This document shows, piece by piece, positions 33,377 through 40,992 of a stretch of DNA of 64,000 nucleotides. Numbering within the stretch: the stretch's first letter is position 1; the number at the start of each line of letters is the position of its first letter. A model generated the notes under the pieces. That model had not been told where the DNA came from. It saw nothing but the letters and a program-made list of their open reading frames with translations, and ran no database searches. Source of the stretch: Bacillota bacterium (GTDB lineage: Bacteria > Bacillota > Clostridia > Christensenellales > CAG-138); the NCBI GenBank assembly GCA_023390655.1, contig JAEWCL010000020.1, forward strand, positions 62,001-126,000. The letters run 5' to 3'. The translations under genes were made by a program, and so were the position numbers.

Positions 33377-34663
33377 ATGGAAATACATGTGGTGCAAAGC
33401 GGAGAAACCGTCATCAGCATTGCAAGGATGTATAACGTATCCCCGCAAAAGATCGTCACCGACAATGGCCTTGAAAACCAGAACACGCTGGCTGTGGGAC
33501 AGGCGCTGCTCATACAGTTCCCGGAAACCGTCCATACCGTGCAGCCGGGCGAAACGCTTACAGGGATCGCCGCGCAGTACGGCACCACGGTGCTTGCGTT
33601 GCAGCAGAACAACCCGCAGCTGACCACCCAGCCGGCACTGCGTCCCGGAGAGCAGATCACCATAACCTACCGCGGCGAGCGCACGCGGGAGGTTTCCATC
33701 AACGGGTACGCCTACCCGCACGTCAATCCCAACGTGCTTCTGCGCACGCTGCCGTTTCTGACGACGTTGACCATATTCGGCTACGGGTTCACCGAGGCGG
33801 GGGAGCTCATTGAAATCGACGACCAGCCGCTCATCAACATGGCGTATCAGTTCCGCGTAGCGCCCATCATGCTGCTCTCCTCCATCACGGAGGACGGCAA
33901 CTTCAGCGGTGAACGCGCAAGCCTGCTGTTTCGGGATACCACCTTCCAGAACGCGGTCATAGACAAGATCATAGAAACGATGTGGCAAAAGGGCTACCTT
34001 GGTCTGGATGTGGATTTTGAATATATCAACCCCGAGGATGCGGACGCGTTTATAGAATTTTTGCGCAACGTCACCGCGCGCCTCAACGCGGAGGGCTTCA
34101 CAGTCAACGTGGACCTTGCGCCGAAGGTTTCGGGTGACCAACCGGGGCTGCTCTATGAGGCGCACGATTATCCGCGCGCTGGCGCTATCGCCAACACTGT
34201 GCTGCTGATGACGTACGAGTGGGGCTTTGCCTTCGGGCCGCCTATGGCCGTAGCCCCCATCGATCAAGTGCGGCGCGTGGTGTCCTACGCCGTAACCGTC
34301 ATCCCCAGAGAAAAGATATTTATGGGCATCCCCAATTACGGCTATGTATGGCGGCTGCCGTACCAGCGCGGCATCACCGTGGCGACCTCCATCGGCAACC
34401 AGTTCGCCGTGCAGCTTGCCGCGCAGTATGGCGCGGAAATACAATACGATGAACGCGCGCAGTCGCCCTTTTTCTACTATACCAATGAGGCCGGGTTCCG
34501 GCATGTGGTGTGGTTTGAGGATGTGCGCAGCATCCAGGCGAAGTGGAACCTGATTGACGAAAACAGCCTGCTTGGCGCCGGGTACTGGACCGTGATGCGC
34601 CCGTTCGCGCAGAACTGGGCGTATGTCAACGGCATGTATACCATTCGCAAGATTGTGGAGTAG
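33377..34663 (+). CDS. LysM-GH18 spore cortex-type glucosaminidase (SleL/YaaH-like)
   Basis: The 428-residue protein has two LysM repeats at its N-terminus (residues 1-47 from MEIHVVQSGETVISIARMY; 50-97 from VHTVQPGETLTGIAAQYG) and a glycosyl hydrolase family 18 barrel (about 105-428). The catalytic motif DxDxE is seen in GYLGLDVDFEYI (Asp, Asp, Glu). There is no signal peptide, as in SleL/YaaH proteins that are packed into the spore coat or cortex and cleave cortex fragments during germination. ATG 33377 follows AAGGCGGG. It lies between the decayed groEL fragment and intact groEL on the opposite strand. Confidence 0.9.
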   Translation: MEIHVVQSGETVISIARMYNVSPQKIVTDNGLENQNTLAVGQALLIQFPETVHTVQPGETLTGIAAQYGTTVLALQQNNPQLTTQPALRPGEQITITYRGERTREVSINGYAYPHVNPNVLLRTLPFLTTLTIFGYGFTEAGELIEIDDQPLINMAYQFRVAPIMLLSSITEDGNFSGERASLLFRDTTFQNAVIDKIIETMWQKGYLGLDVDFEYINPEDADAFIEFLRNVTARLNAEGFTVNVDLAPKVSGDQPGLLYEAHDYPRAGAIANTVLLMTYEWGFAFGPPMAVAPIDQVRRVVSYAVTVIPREKIFMGIPNYGYVWRLPYQRGITVATSIGNQFAVQLAAQYGAEIQYDERAQSPFFYYTNEAGFRHVVWFEDVRSIQAKWNLIDENSLLGAGYWTVMRPFAQNWAYVNGMYTIRKIVE

Positions 34664-34699
34664 GCAAGGAACTCATGTCATTCGTTCTCTAAATGTAAA

Positions 34700-34724
34700 A
34701 TGCCGCCGCCCAAATGGGCGGCAT
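34700..34724 (+). terminator. Hairpin after the LysM-GH18 gene
   Basis: Stem ATGCCGCCGCCC / GGGCGGCAT (one bulge, loop AAAT), 37 bases past the stop codon. No clear T-tract follows, so it may be part of the adjoining repeat rather than a strong terminator. Confidence 0.5.
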
Positions 34725-34751
34725 GAGGCAGTCGACAACTCTTTTTTCAGG

Positions 34752-34968
34752 GGCTTTGCCCCTGTACCCCACCCAAGGGACATATCCCTTGGGAATCCCA
34801 TTTTTACAGACGTCCCAGTTGAGTATTTGTAAGCGGGTTCTTAGGGGCTTCCCGAAGGGAAGCGGGGTCGTTGCGCTATAAGCGCAAAAACCGATCCAGT
34901 GAATCGGTTTTAGACCCCCGGGTTCCGCTTATTTACGGCCCTAAGCGGGGTTTGGGGCGGAGCCCCAA
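34752..34968 (-). repeat. Interspersed palindromic repeat, copy B (inverted)
   Basis: Read on the minus strand, it shows the same block order as 22168-22301: GGGGCTCCGCCCC, CGCTTAGGGCCGTAA, a CCCCTAAGAACCCGCTTA block, GGGATTCC, CAAGGGA/TCCCTTG, GGTGGGG and CAGGGGCAAAGCCCCTG. Relative to copy A it carries extra palindromic units in the middle (AAAACCGATTC/GATCGGTTTT and GCGCTTATAGCGC). It occupies most of the gap between the GH18 gene and groEL; no gene is present. Confidence 0.75.
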
Positions 34969-34994
34969 TATAAATTCCAACTTTCCCGGTAAAC

Positions 34995-35024
34995 GAAGAC
35001 GCCGCCCAAACGGGCGGCGTCTTC
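34995..35024 (-). terminator. Terminator of groESL
   Basis: Perfect 13-bp stem GAAGACGCCGCCC / GGGCGGCGTCTTC, loop of 4, 28 bases beyond the groEL stop. The minus strand continues GTTTACC, a weak T-tract. Confidence 0.75.
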
Positions 35025-35052
35025 TCGAAAGTATCTTCTCTTATTGTACGGC

Positions 35053-36684
35053 TTAATACATGCCGGGGCCGCCCATGCCGCCACCTGCGGGTACTGCGGG
35101 CTCGGGAGCGGGGATATCGGTGACCAAGCTCTCGGTGGTGAGAACCATTGCGGCGATGGAAGCCGCGTTCTGCAGCGCAGACCTTGTGACCTTCGTTGGG
35201 TCGATGATGCCCTTTTCTTCCATCATGCCGTATTCGTCCTTCGCGGCGTCGAAGCCGTAGCCGGGCTTATCGGCATGCTTGATGTTCTCCACGATCACGG
35301 AGCCTTCGAGGCCCGCGTTCACCGCGATCTGACGGACGGGCTCTTCAAGCGCGCGCACGACGATCTGGATACCGGTCTTCCTGTCGCCGGTGGCGTCGGC
35401 TTCGAGCGCCTTCACGCGGCTGATGACGTTAACGAGCGCAACGCCGCCGCCGGGTACGATGCCTTCTTCCACGGCCGCACGGGTCGCGTTGAGGGCGTCT
35501 TCAATGCGGAGCTTGAAGTCCTTCATTTCCACTTCGGTCGCAGCGCCAACGGAGATGACCGCAACGCCGCCCGCGAGTTTCGCGAGGCGCTCCTGGAGCT
35601 TCTCCTTGTCGTAATCGGAAGTGGTCTCTTCGATCTGGGCCTTGATGGAGTTGATGCGGGCCTTGATCTCGGAGGGTTCGCCGGCGCCTTCGACGATGGT
35701 GGTGTTTTCTTTGTCCACCTTGACCTGGCGGGCGGTACCGAGCTGCGCAATGGTGGTTTCCTTGAGGTCCATGCCGAGCTCGTCGGAAATAACCTGGCCG
35801 CCGGTGAGGATCGCGATATCCTGCAGCATGGCCTTACGCCTGTCGCCAAAGCCGGGGGCCTTAACTGCAACGCAGGTGAAGGTGCCGCGCAGTTTGTTGA
35901 CGATCAGGGTAGCAAGCGCTTCGCCTTCGACGTCTTCCGCGATGATGAGGAGCTTCTTGCCCTGCTGAACGACCTGCTCGAGCACAGGCAGGATTTCCTG
36001 GATGTTGGAAATCTTCTTCTCGGTGATGAGGATGAGCGGGTTATCGAGCACCGCTTCCATCTTATCGGTATCGGTTACCATGTAGGCGGAAGCATAGCCG
36101 CGGTCAAACTGCATGCCCTCCACGAGCTTCAGCTCGGTCTTCATGGTCTTACTTTCTTCCACGGTGATAACGCCGTCGTTGCCGACCTTATCCATCGCGT
36201 CGGAAATGAGCTCGCCCACGGTCTCGTCGCCTGCGGAGATGGAGGCGACCTGTGCGATGGCGGTCTTGCCGCTGACGGGCTTAGAGAGCGCCTTGAGGCC
36301 TTCCACGGCTTCAGATACGGCAACTTCGATGCCGCGGCGGAGCACCATGGGGTTGGCGCCTGCGGCGACGTTCTTGAGGCCTTCACGGACGATGGCCTGT
36401 GCAAGGAGGGTAGCCGTGGTGGTGCCGTCGCCCGCGACGTCATTGGTCTTGGTGGCGACTTCCTTCACGAGCTGCGCGCCCATGTTTTCAAATGGATCTT
36501 CCAGTTCGATTTCTTTGGCGATGGTAACGCCGTCATTGGTGATCAGCGGTGCGCCGAATTTCTTATCCAGCACCACGTTGCGGCCCTTGGGCCCGAGGGT
36601 GATCTTCACGGTATCCGCAAGCTGGTTCATGCCCTTTTCAAGTGCACGGCGGGCTTCTTCACCGTATTTCAACTGCTTAGCCAT
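35053..36684 (-). CDS. groEL: Chaperonin GroEL
   Basis: The 543-residue 60-kDa chaperonin contains TLGPKGRNVVLDKKFGAPLITNDGVTIAKEI near the N-terminus, the ATP-site motif GDGTTTATLLAQAI (about residue 86) and the Gly/Met-rich C-terminal tail ending GGMGGPGMY. It folds client proteins in a double-ring complex with GroES. It follows groES by 28 bases under a common CIRCE-controlled promoter. A degenerate copy of the 3' end lies at 33135-33262. Confidence 0.98.
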   Translation of the reverse strand: MAKQLKYGEEARRALEKGMNQLADTVKITLGPKGRNVVLDKKFGAPLITNDGVTIAKEIELEDPFENMGAQLVKEVATKTNDVAGDGTTTATLLAQAIVREGLKNVAAGANPMVLRRGIEVAVSEAVEGLKALSKPVSGKTAIAQVASISAGDETVGELISDAMDKVGNDGVITVEESKTMKTELKLVEGMQFDRGYASAYMVTDTDKMEAVLDNPLILITEKKISNIQEILPVLEQVVQQGKKLLIIAEDVEGEALATLIVNKLRGTFTCVAVKAPGFGDRRKAMLQDIAILTGGQVISDELGMDLKETTIAQLGTARQVKVDKENTTIVEGAGEPSEIKARINSIKAQIEETTSDYDKEKLQERLAKLAGGVAVISVGAATEVEMKDFKLRIEDALNATRAAVEEGIVPGGGVALVNVISRVKALEADATGDRKTGIQIVVRALEEPVRQIAVNAGLEGSVIVENIKHADKPGYGFDAAKDEYGMMEEKGIIDPTKVTRSALQNAASIAAMVLTTESLVTDIPAPEPAVPAGGGMGGPGMY

Positions 36685-36712
36685 TGTTACGTTCTCCTTC
36701 CGCTATGCGCTA

Positions 36713-36997
36713 TTATTCCACAACCGCCAGGATATCGTTCTGGCGAACCACAATGTACTCCGTGCCGTCGAGTTTGACTTCGGTACCGGCATACTTGGAG
36801 TAGATCACGCGGTCTCCAACCTTGACATACATGGTGACTTCCTTGCCGTCCACCATGCCGCCGGGGCCAACTGCGAGCACTTCCGCCATCTGCGGCTTTT
36901 CTTTGGCGCTGCCGGGCAGCACGATGCCGCTCTTGGTGGTCTCTTCGCTCTCAAGGCTCTTGATAACGACACGATCGGCCAAAGGCTTGAGTTTCAT
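36713..36997 (-). CDS. groES: Co-chaperonin GroES
   Basis: A 94-residue co-chaperonin: MKLKPLADRVVIKSLESEE start, mobile loop region SGIVLPGSAKEKPQMAEVLAVGPG, and a C-terminal YIVVRQNDILAVVE. It caps the GroEL cavity. First gene of the operon, with an AAGGAGGTACATTTC ribosome site. Confidence 0.98.
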   Translation of the reverse strand: MKLKPLADRVVIKSLESEETTKSGIVLPGSAKEKPQMAEVLAVGPGGMVDGKEVTMYVKVGDRVIYSKYAGTEVKLDGTEYIVVRQNDILAVVE

Positions 36998-37045
36998 GAA
37001 ATGTACCTCCTTTATTGCGATGCATTTGTTTGGCTTTTTGGGGTG

Positions 37046-37072
37046 TTAGCACTCACTAAACAAGAGTGCTAA
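37046..37072 (-). promoter_or_regulatory. CIRCE operator (HrcA site)
   Basis: Perfect CIRCE element: TTAGCACTC - 9 bases - GAGTGCTAA, in the groES leader just downstream of the -10. It predicts HrcA repression relieved by heat or unfolded protein. No hrcA gene is in the window. Confidence 0.97.
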
Positions 37073-37080
37073 CAGCTTAT

Positions 37081-37109
37081 ATAATAATGCACGCCGCATG
37101 CGGCTGCAA
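37081..37109 (-). promoter_or_regulatory. groESL promoter; gap to glpK
   Basis: Minus strand TTGCAG (37109-37104), 17-bp spacer, TATTAT (37086-37081), with the CIRCE over the transcription start. The remaining stretch 37110-37389 before glpK has no gene. It has two ATTGAAATT repeats (near 37179 and 37217) and no consensus promoter with correct spacing. Confidence 0.7.
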
Positions 37110-37389
37110 GCATAATTTTTTGACGAAATTGTGAAATGAGCAGGAATCAAGCAAAATTACTCTTTCATATCTCTGCTATTATTGAAATTTCGCCCGTTTT
37201 CTATACTTTTGGATGGATATTGAAATTTTGGAAGGCGTATCTATGGTGGGGTACACGCCTTGCTTCAAAAGAAGCGTTGGATTAAAATAGAAACAACAGC
37301 AATTCAACAGATCAACCGATGGAAACGATCTTTTTACGCATCCGGCATACAGACACGCCGTTTACTTCATACCGGGAAGGAGCGTTTTT

Positions 37390-38901
37390 ATGAAACCATA
37401 TGTCCTTTCTCTTGACCAGGGCACCACAAGCTCCCGCGCCATCCTATTTGACGCCGCAGGTAAAATCAAAAGCAGCGCGCAGTACGAGTTCACGCAGCAT
37501 TACCCGCAGGCGGGCTGGGTGGAGCATGACCCGCTTGACATCCTTGCAAGCCAGAAACGGGCCGTGGCGGAAGCGCTCGAGCGCGCCGCCATACAGCCGC
37601 AGGATATCGCGGCCATCGGCATCACCAACCAGCGGGAAACAACCATCGTATGGGAAAAGGCAACCGGAAAGCCCGTATATAACGCCATCGTCTGGCAGTG
37701 CAGGCGTACGGCGGCGCTTTGCGAAACACTCAAGGCGGAGGGGCTGGATGAATATATTACGGAAAAAACGGGTCTCTTGATCGACGCTTATTTTTCCGCC
37801 ACCAAGATCGCCTGGATACTCGATCATGTAGACGGCGCGCGTGCGCGCGCCCGAAGCGGTGAGCTCCTATTCGGCACTGTCGATACCTATTTGATCTGGC
37901 ATTTAACAGGTGGCCGCGCGCATGTGATCGATTATACCAACGCGTCTCGCACGATGCTGTTTGATATTAAATTGCTGTGCTGGGACGAGAGGCTTTTAAA
38001 AGCGCTCGATATCCCAGTTGCCATGCTGCCGCAGCCGGTGCCGAGCAGCGCCGTATACGGCACGGTGGCGGCGGGGATTTCAGGTCTTGAGGCTTTATCC
38101 GGCGTGCCCATCGCGGGCGCCGCAGGCGATCAGCAGGCGGCGTTGTTCGGGCAGGCATGCTTTTCACCGGGGCAGGCAAAGAACACCTACGGTACGGGTT
38201 GCTTTTTGATGATGAATACGGGCGGAACGCCCATTATGAGCAAAAACAGGCTGTTGACCACCATCGCGTGGGGATTGCGGGAAGGCAAAGCGGAATACGC
38301 GCTTGAAGGAAGTATCTTCAACGCGGGCAGCGTCATCAAATGGCTGCGGGACGATCTTGGGTTGTTAGAGAGCACGCCGGAAATCAACATCCTCGCCGAA
38401 AGCGTCAAGGACGCGGGCGGCATGCTGTTTGTGCCTGCGTTTACGGGATTAGGTGCACCATATTGGGATATGTATGCGCGCGGGACGATGGTCGGCCTCA
38501 CGCGCGGCACCACACGGGCGCATGTTGCGCGCGCGGTATTGGAGAGCATTGCCTATCAGGTGACGGATTTGACCGCCGCCATGCAGGAGGACAGCGGCTT
38601 TGCGTTGACGGATTTGAAGGTGGATGGCGGCGCTTCCGTATCCAATGTGCTCATGCAGTTCCAGGCGGATATGCTGAACTGCCGCATCCACCGCCCGCTG
38701 AGTGTGGAAACAACGGCTGCGGGCGCAGCGTTCTTGGCGGGCCTTGCCGTTGGACTCTGGCCGGACCAACAGGCGATTGCCGCCCTGTATGGAACGGAAC
38801 GCGTGTTTGCGTCTGAGATGGGAGAGGAGGAGCGCGCCCATCGCTACGCCCAGTGGAAGCGCGCCGTTTCCCGTGCGGTTGACTGGGTGGAGCACGCGTG
38901 A
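37390..38901 (+). CDS. glpK: Glycerol kinase
   Basis: The 503-residue FGGY-family kinase phosphorylates glycerol to glycerol 3-phosphate. Visible: LSLDQGTTSSRAILFD (phosphate loop at the N-terminus), AIGITNQRETTIVWEK, IVWQCRRTA, GAAGDQQAALFGQ, KNTYGTGCFLMMNTG and DGGASVSNVLMQFQAD. Length and motif order are standard. ATG 37390 follows GGAAGGAG. It is not accompanied by glpF or glpD here. The His phosphorylated by HPr in some Gram-positive kinases cannot be assigned with confidence. Confidence 0.97.
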   Translation: MKPYVLSLDQGTTSSRAILFDAAGKIKSSAQYEFTQHYPQAGWVEHDPLDILASQKRAVAEALERAAIQPQDIAAIGITNQRETTIVWEKATGKPVYNAIVWQCRRTAALCETLKAEGLDEYITEKTGLLIDAYFSATKIAWILDHVDGARARARSGELLFGTVDTYLIWHLTGGRAHVIDYTNASRTMLFDIKLLCWDERLLKALDIPVAMLPQPVPSSAVYGTVAAGISGLEALSGVPIAGAAGDQQAALFGQACFSPGQAKNTYGTGCFLMMNTGGTPIMSKNRLLTTIAWGLREGKAEYALEGSIFNAGSVIKWLRDDLGLLESTPEINILAESVKDAGGMLFVPAFTGLGAPYWDMYARGTMVGLTRGTTRAHVARAVLESIAYQVTDLTAAMQEDSGFALTDLKVDGGASVSNVLMQFQADMLNCRIHRPLSVETTAAGAAFLAGLAVGLWPDQQAIAALYGTERVFASEMGEEERAHRYAQWKRAVSRAVDWVEHA

Positions 38902-38973
38902 GAAGGCAGGAAGCCCGCGCATAGATGGAGCAAACCTATATTTCAAGTAAACAGAAATTTTGATGGAGGATCA

Positions 38974-39429
38974 ATGTGCGGAAAAGATGAAGTTACAAAA
39001 TTGACCGCTCCCTTGCAGGGAGAAGGAGTCTTGGACACCGGCCCCTTCTACCACGGCACAAAGGCCGGATTGAAAGTGGGGGACCTGTTGGAGCCTGGCT
39101 ATCACTCTAATTATGGTGAACGAAAGAAGGCAAACTTCGTCTATTTGACTGCGACCTTGGATGCGGCTGTGTGGGGAGCAGAACTTGCGGCGGGCGACGG
39201 GCCCGGCCGTATCTATCGTGTGGAGCCCACCGGCATATTTGAGGATGACCCCAATCTGACAAACAAGAAGTTCCCCGGGAATCCGACCAGATCTTACCGC
39301 ACCCGGGAGCCCCTGCGCGTGGTAGGAGAGGTCTTGGACTGGGAAGGCCATCCCCCGGAGGTGCTCCAGAAGATGCGGGGCCATCTTGACGAACTCAAGC
39401 GGTGTGGCATTGAGGCAATCAACGACTGA
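38974..39429 (+). CDS. arr: Rifamycin ADP-ribosyltransferase (Arr family)
   Basis: The 151-residue protein carries the full Arr signature: GPFYHGTKAGLKVGDLLEPG (His27), NYGERKKANFVYLTATLDAA (Tyr57), GRIYRVEPTGIFEDDPNLT (Asp92), KKFPGNPTRSYRTREPLRV. The H-Y-D spacing (30 and 35 residues) equals that of the mycobacterial enzyme. Arr uses NAD+ to ADP-ribosylate the C-23 hydroxyl of rifampin and so inactivates it. ATG 38974 follows GGAGG at five bases. The composition is like the chromosome and no mobile-element genes adjoin it, so it looks resident rather than recently captured; the native role of such copies is unclear. Confidence 0.92.
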   Translation: MCGKDEVTKLTAPLQGEGVLDTGPFYHGTKAGLKVGDLLEPGYHSNYGERKKANFVYLTATLDAAVWGAELAAGDGPGRIYRVEPTGIFEDDPNLTNKKFPGNPTRSYRTREPLRVVGEVLDWEGHPPEVLQKMRGHLDELKRCGIEAIND

Positions 39430-39454
39430 CTGCGTGGAGCGTGCGTGAAGCGCC

Positions 39455-40150
39455 CTAAAACTCCTCAAAAAATGTGATTCCCTCAAATTTGCTCAGCAGC
39501 TCCAGCACCTCGCTGTGGGGCTGCTTCTTTTTAAGTTCAATTTTGAAATTCGTGCCGATGCCCACATCCCCCGCCACACGGATGGTCTCAAAATCCGATA
39601 CGATCATAGCGTGTTCCCGCACAAACTCAAAAAAGGAGGAAATACGGCTCATGTTGTCAAACAGCACGTAGAGCTGTATGGTCTTGATGCGGCTTGTAAA
39701 AGCCGTCTGTGCCCGCTCCATAATGGTCATGGTCAGGATGATGATAAAGGTGACGGCGATGCCGCCCCAATAGAATCCCGCGCCCACCGCGAGGCCGATG
39801 CAGGCGGACGCCCAGAGGCCGGCGGCGGTCGTCAGCCCCTTGACGCGGTGCTGTCCGGTTAAAAGGATGGTGCCCGCGCCGAGAAAACCGATGCCGGAGA
39901 CCACCTGCGCGCCGATGCGCATGGCGTCCTGCCCCACCCCGTATGTCTGCGTGACGAACTGGCCCGTCATCATCACGAGCGCCGCGCCTGTGCAGACAAG
40001 GATATAGGTGCGCACGCCCGCCGCGCGGCGCTTGCGCACGCGCTCAAAACCGAGCACGCCGCTTAACAGCGCTGAGAGGAACAGGCGCAGCACCATGGAG
40101 AGTTCATTCAGGGAAAGCAGGTCGTAGCCAAACAGGGTTGGTGCGAGCAT
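39455..40150 (-). CDS. MgtC/SapB family membrane protein
   Basis: A 231-residue protein with four to five N-terminal helices and a soluble C-terminal domain. The MgtC core is plain: LFLSALLSGVLGFERVRKRRAAGVRTYILVCTGAAL, RIGAQVVSGIGFLGAGTILL and VKGLTTAAGLWASACIGLAVG. The C-terminal 80 residues form an ACT-like domain (IKTIQLYVLFDNMSRISSFF). The family is tied to growth in low Mg2+ and to inhibition of ATP synthase in pathogens; non-pathogen members are of unknown role. ATG 40150 has AAGGAGGGA about ten bases upstream. Confidence 0.92.
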   Translation of the reverse strand: MLAPTLFGYDLLSLNELSMVLRLFLSALLSGVLGFERVRKRRAAGVRTYILVCTGAALVMMTGQFVTQTYGVGQDAMRIGAQVVSGIGFLGAGTILLTGQHRVKGLTTAAGLWASACIGLAVGAGFYWGGIAVTFIIILTMTIMERAQTAFTSRIKTIQLYVLFDNMSRISSFFEFVREHAMIVSDFETIRVAGDVGIGTNFKIELKKKQPHSEVLELLSKFEGITFFEEF

Positions 40151-40190
40151 ACGGCGGTCCCTCCTTATTTCGTGATGTATGCGTTTATGG

Positions 40191-40796
40191 CTATTGTATG
40201 CCTGTTGTAAGCACAAGATCAGCCTGTGCTGCAATATCGCAGTTCGAAAAATACAGATCCTCCATCGGCAGCCAGGCGGATTGGAACTGCGGCAGCTTTT
40301 CCGGTATCTCCCGGACCTTCAGGCGCTCCCATTGCGCTTCTTTAGATAGGGTCAGGAATACCCGCAGGTCGTACGTCCGGGAGAGCAGCGGATGGTGGCT
40401 GTAGGAGCCTTCCACGGTCAATAGCGGCGTATCCTCTATATGGATGCTACGGCACGTCCCCGTCTGGCAATCATACGCGCGGTAAGAAAACGCGCCGCGC
40501 GTATTTAGATGGGGGGAGACCTCTTCTAAGAAACGCTCATAGTGGACGTTTCCGCCGGGCGTATGGTACCGTACCTCGGTGCGTAATTCCGGTGGGAGGA
40601 AAAAATGATCCATGTGGACCGTCTTACCGGCATATCGGCTTTCCAGGACTGCTGCAAGCGTCGTCTTGCCCGCACAGCAGCGGCCATCGAGCGCGATGCA
40701 AACGCGCTCCTTTTGGGAAAGCAGATAGTCTATCCGCTCCAATAAAAGCGCAGGCAAATCGTTTGCATTGAAAAAAGAATGTGCGCGTAATTCCAT
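40191..40796 (-). CDS. Uridine kinase-like P-loop kinase
   Basis: A 201-residue P-loop protein: Walker A GRCCAGKTTL (about residues 38-47), then VHMDHFFLPPELRTEVRYHTPGGNVHYERF, the substrate segment typical of uridine-kinase-like and phosphoribulokinase-like enzymes. A later LLTVEGSYSHHPLL corresponds to the acidic Walker B-like strand. It is not a canonical Udk (shorter, without the usual uridine motif), so the substrate is uncertain; relatives are annotated as uridine kinase or AAA ATPase. Only a weak GGAAAG site precedes ATG 40796. Confidence 0.8.
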   Translation of the reverse strand: MELRAHSFFNANDLPALLLERIDYLLSQKERVCIALDGRCCAGKTTLAAVLESRYAGKTVHMDHFFLPPELRTEVRYHTPGGNVHYERFLEEVSPHLNTRGAFSYRAYDCQTGTCRSIHIEDTPLLTVEGSYSHHPLLSRTYDLRVFLTLSKEAQWERLKVREIPEKLPQFQSAWLPMEDLYFSNCDIAAQADLVLTTGIQ

Positions 40797-40950
40797 GAGG
40801 TCTTTCCTAATGAGATCAAAATATTTTCCGCTGCATCATAGCACGGATCGCGCAAAAACACAATGCAAAGGCACAGATAGCCTTACGGACGGTGTTTCAG
40901 GTTGGCCGAAAAAACAGGGAAAAGTGTTGCAGGATACTCTGTTGATCATA

Positions 40951-40979
40951 AAAAGCGCCACCCTTGCGGATGGCGCTTG
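40951..40979 (-). terminator. Terminator of the sugar ABC ATPase gene
   Basis: Minus strand stem AAGCGCCATCC / GGGTGGCGCTT with loop GCAA (one G-T pair), continuing TTTATG, 14 bases past the stop codon. Confidence 0.8.
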
Positions 40980-40992
40980 GAATACGGACGGT

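Noticed and set aside
33347..34504. 385-codon open frame antisense to the LysM-GH18 gene
   Set aside because: The LysM and GH18 motifs are on the plus strand; the antisense product is low-complexity and motif-free.
35044..36777. 577-codon open frame antisense to groEL
   Set aside because: Shadow of groEL; no start signal and no recognisable domains.
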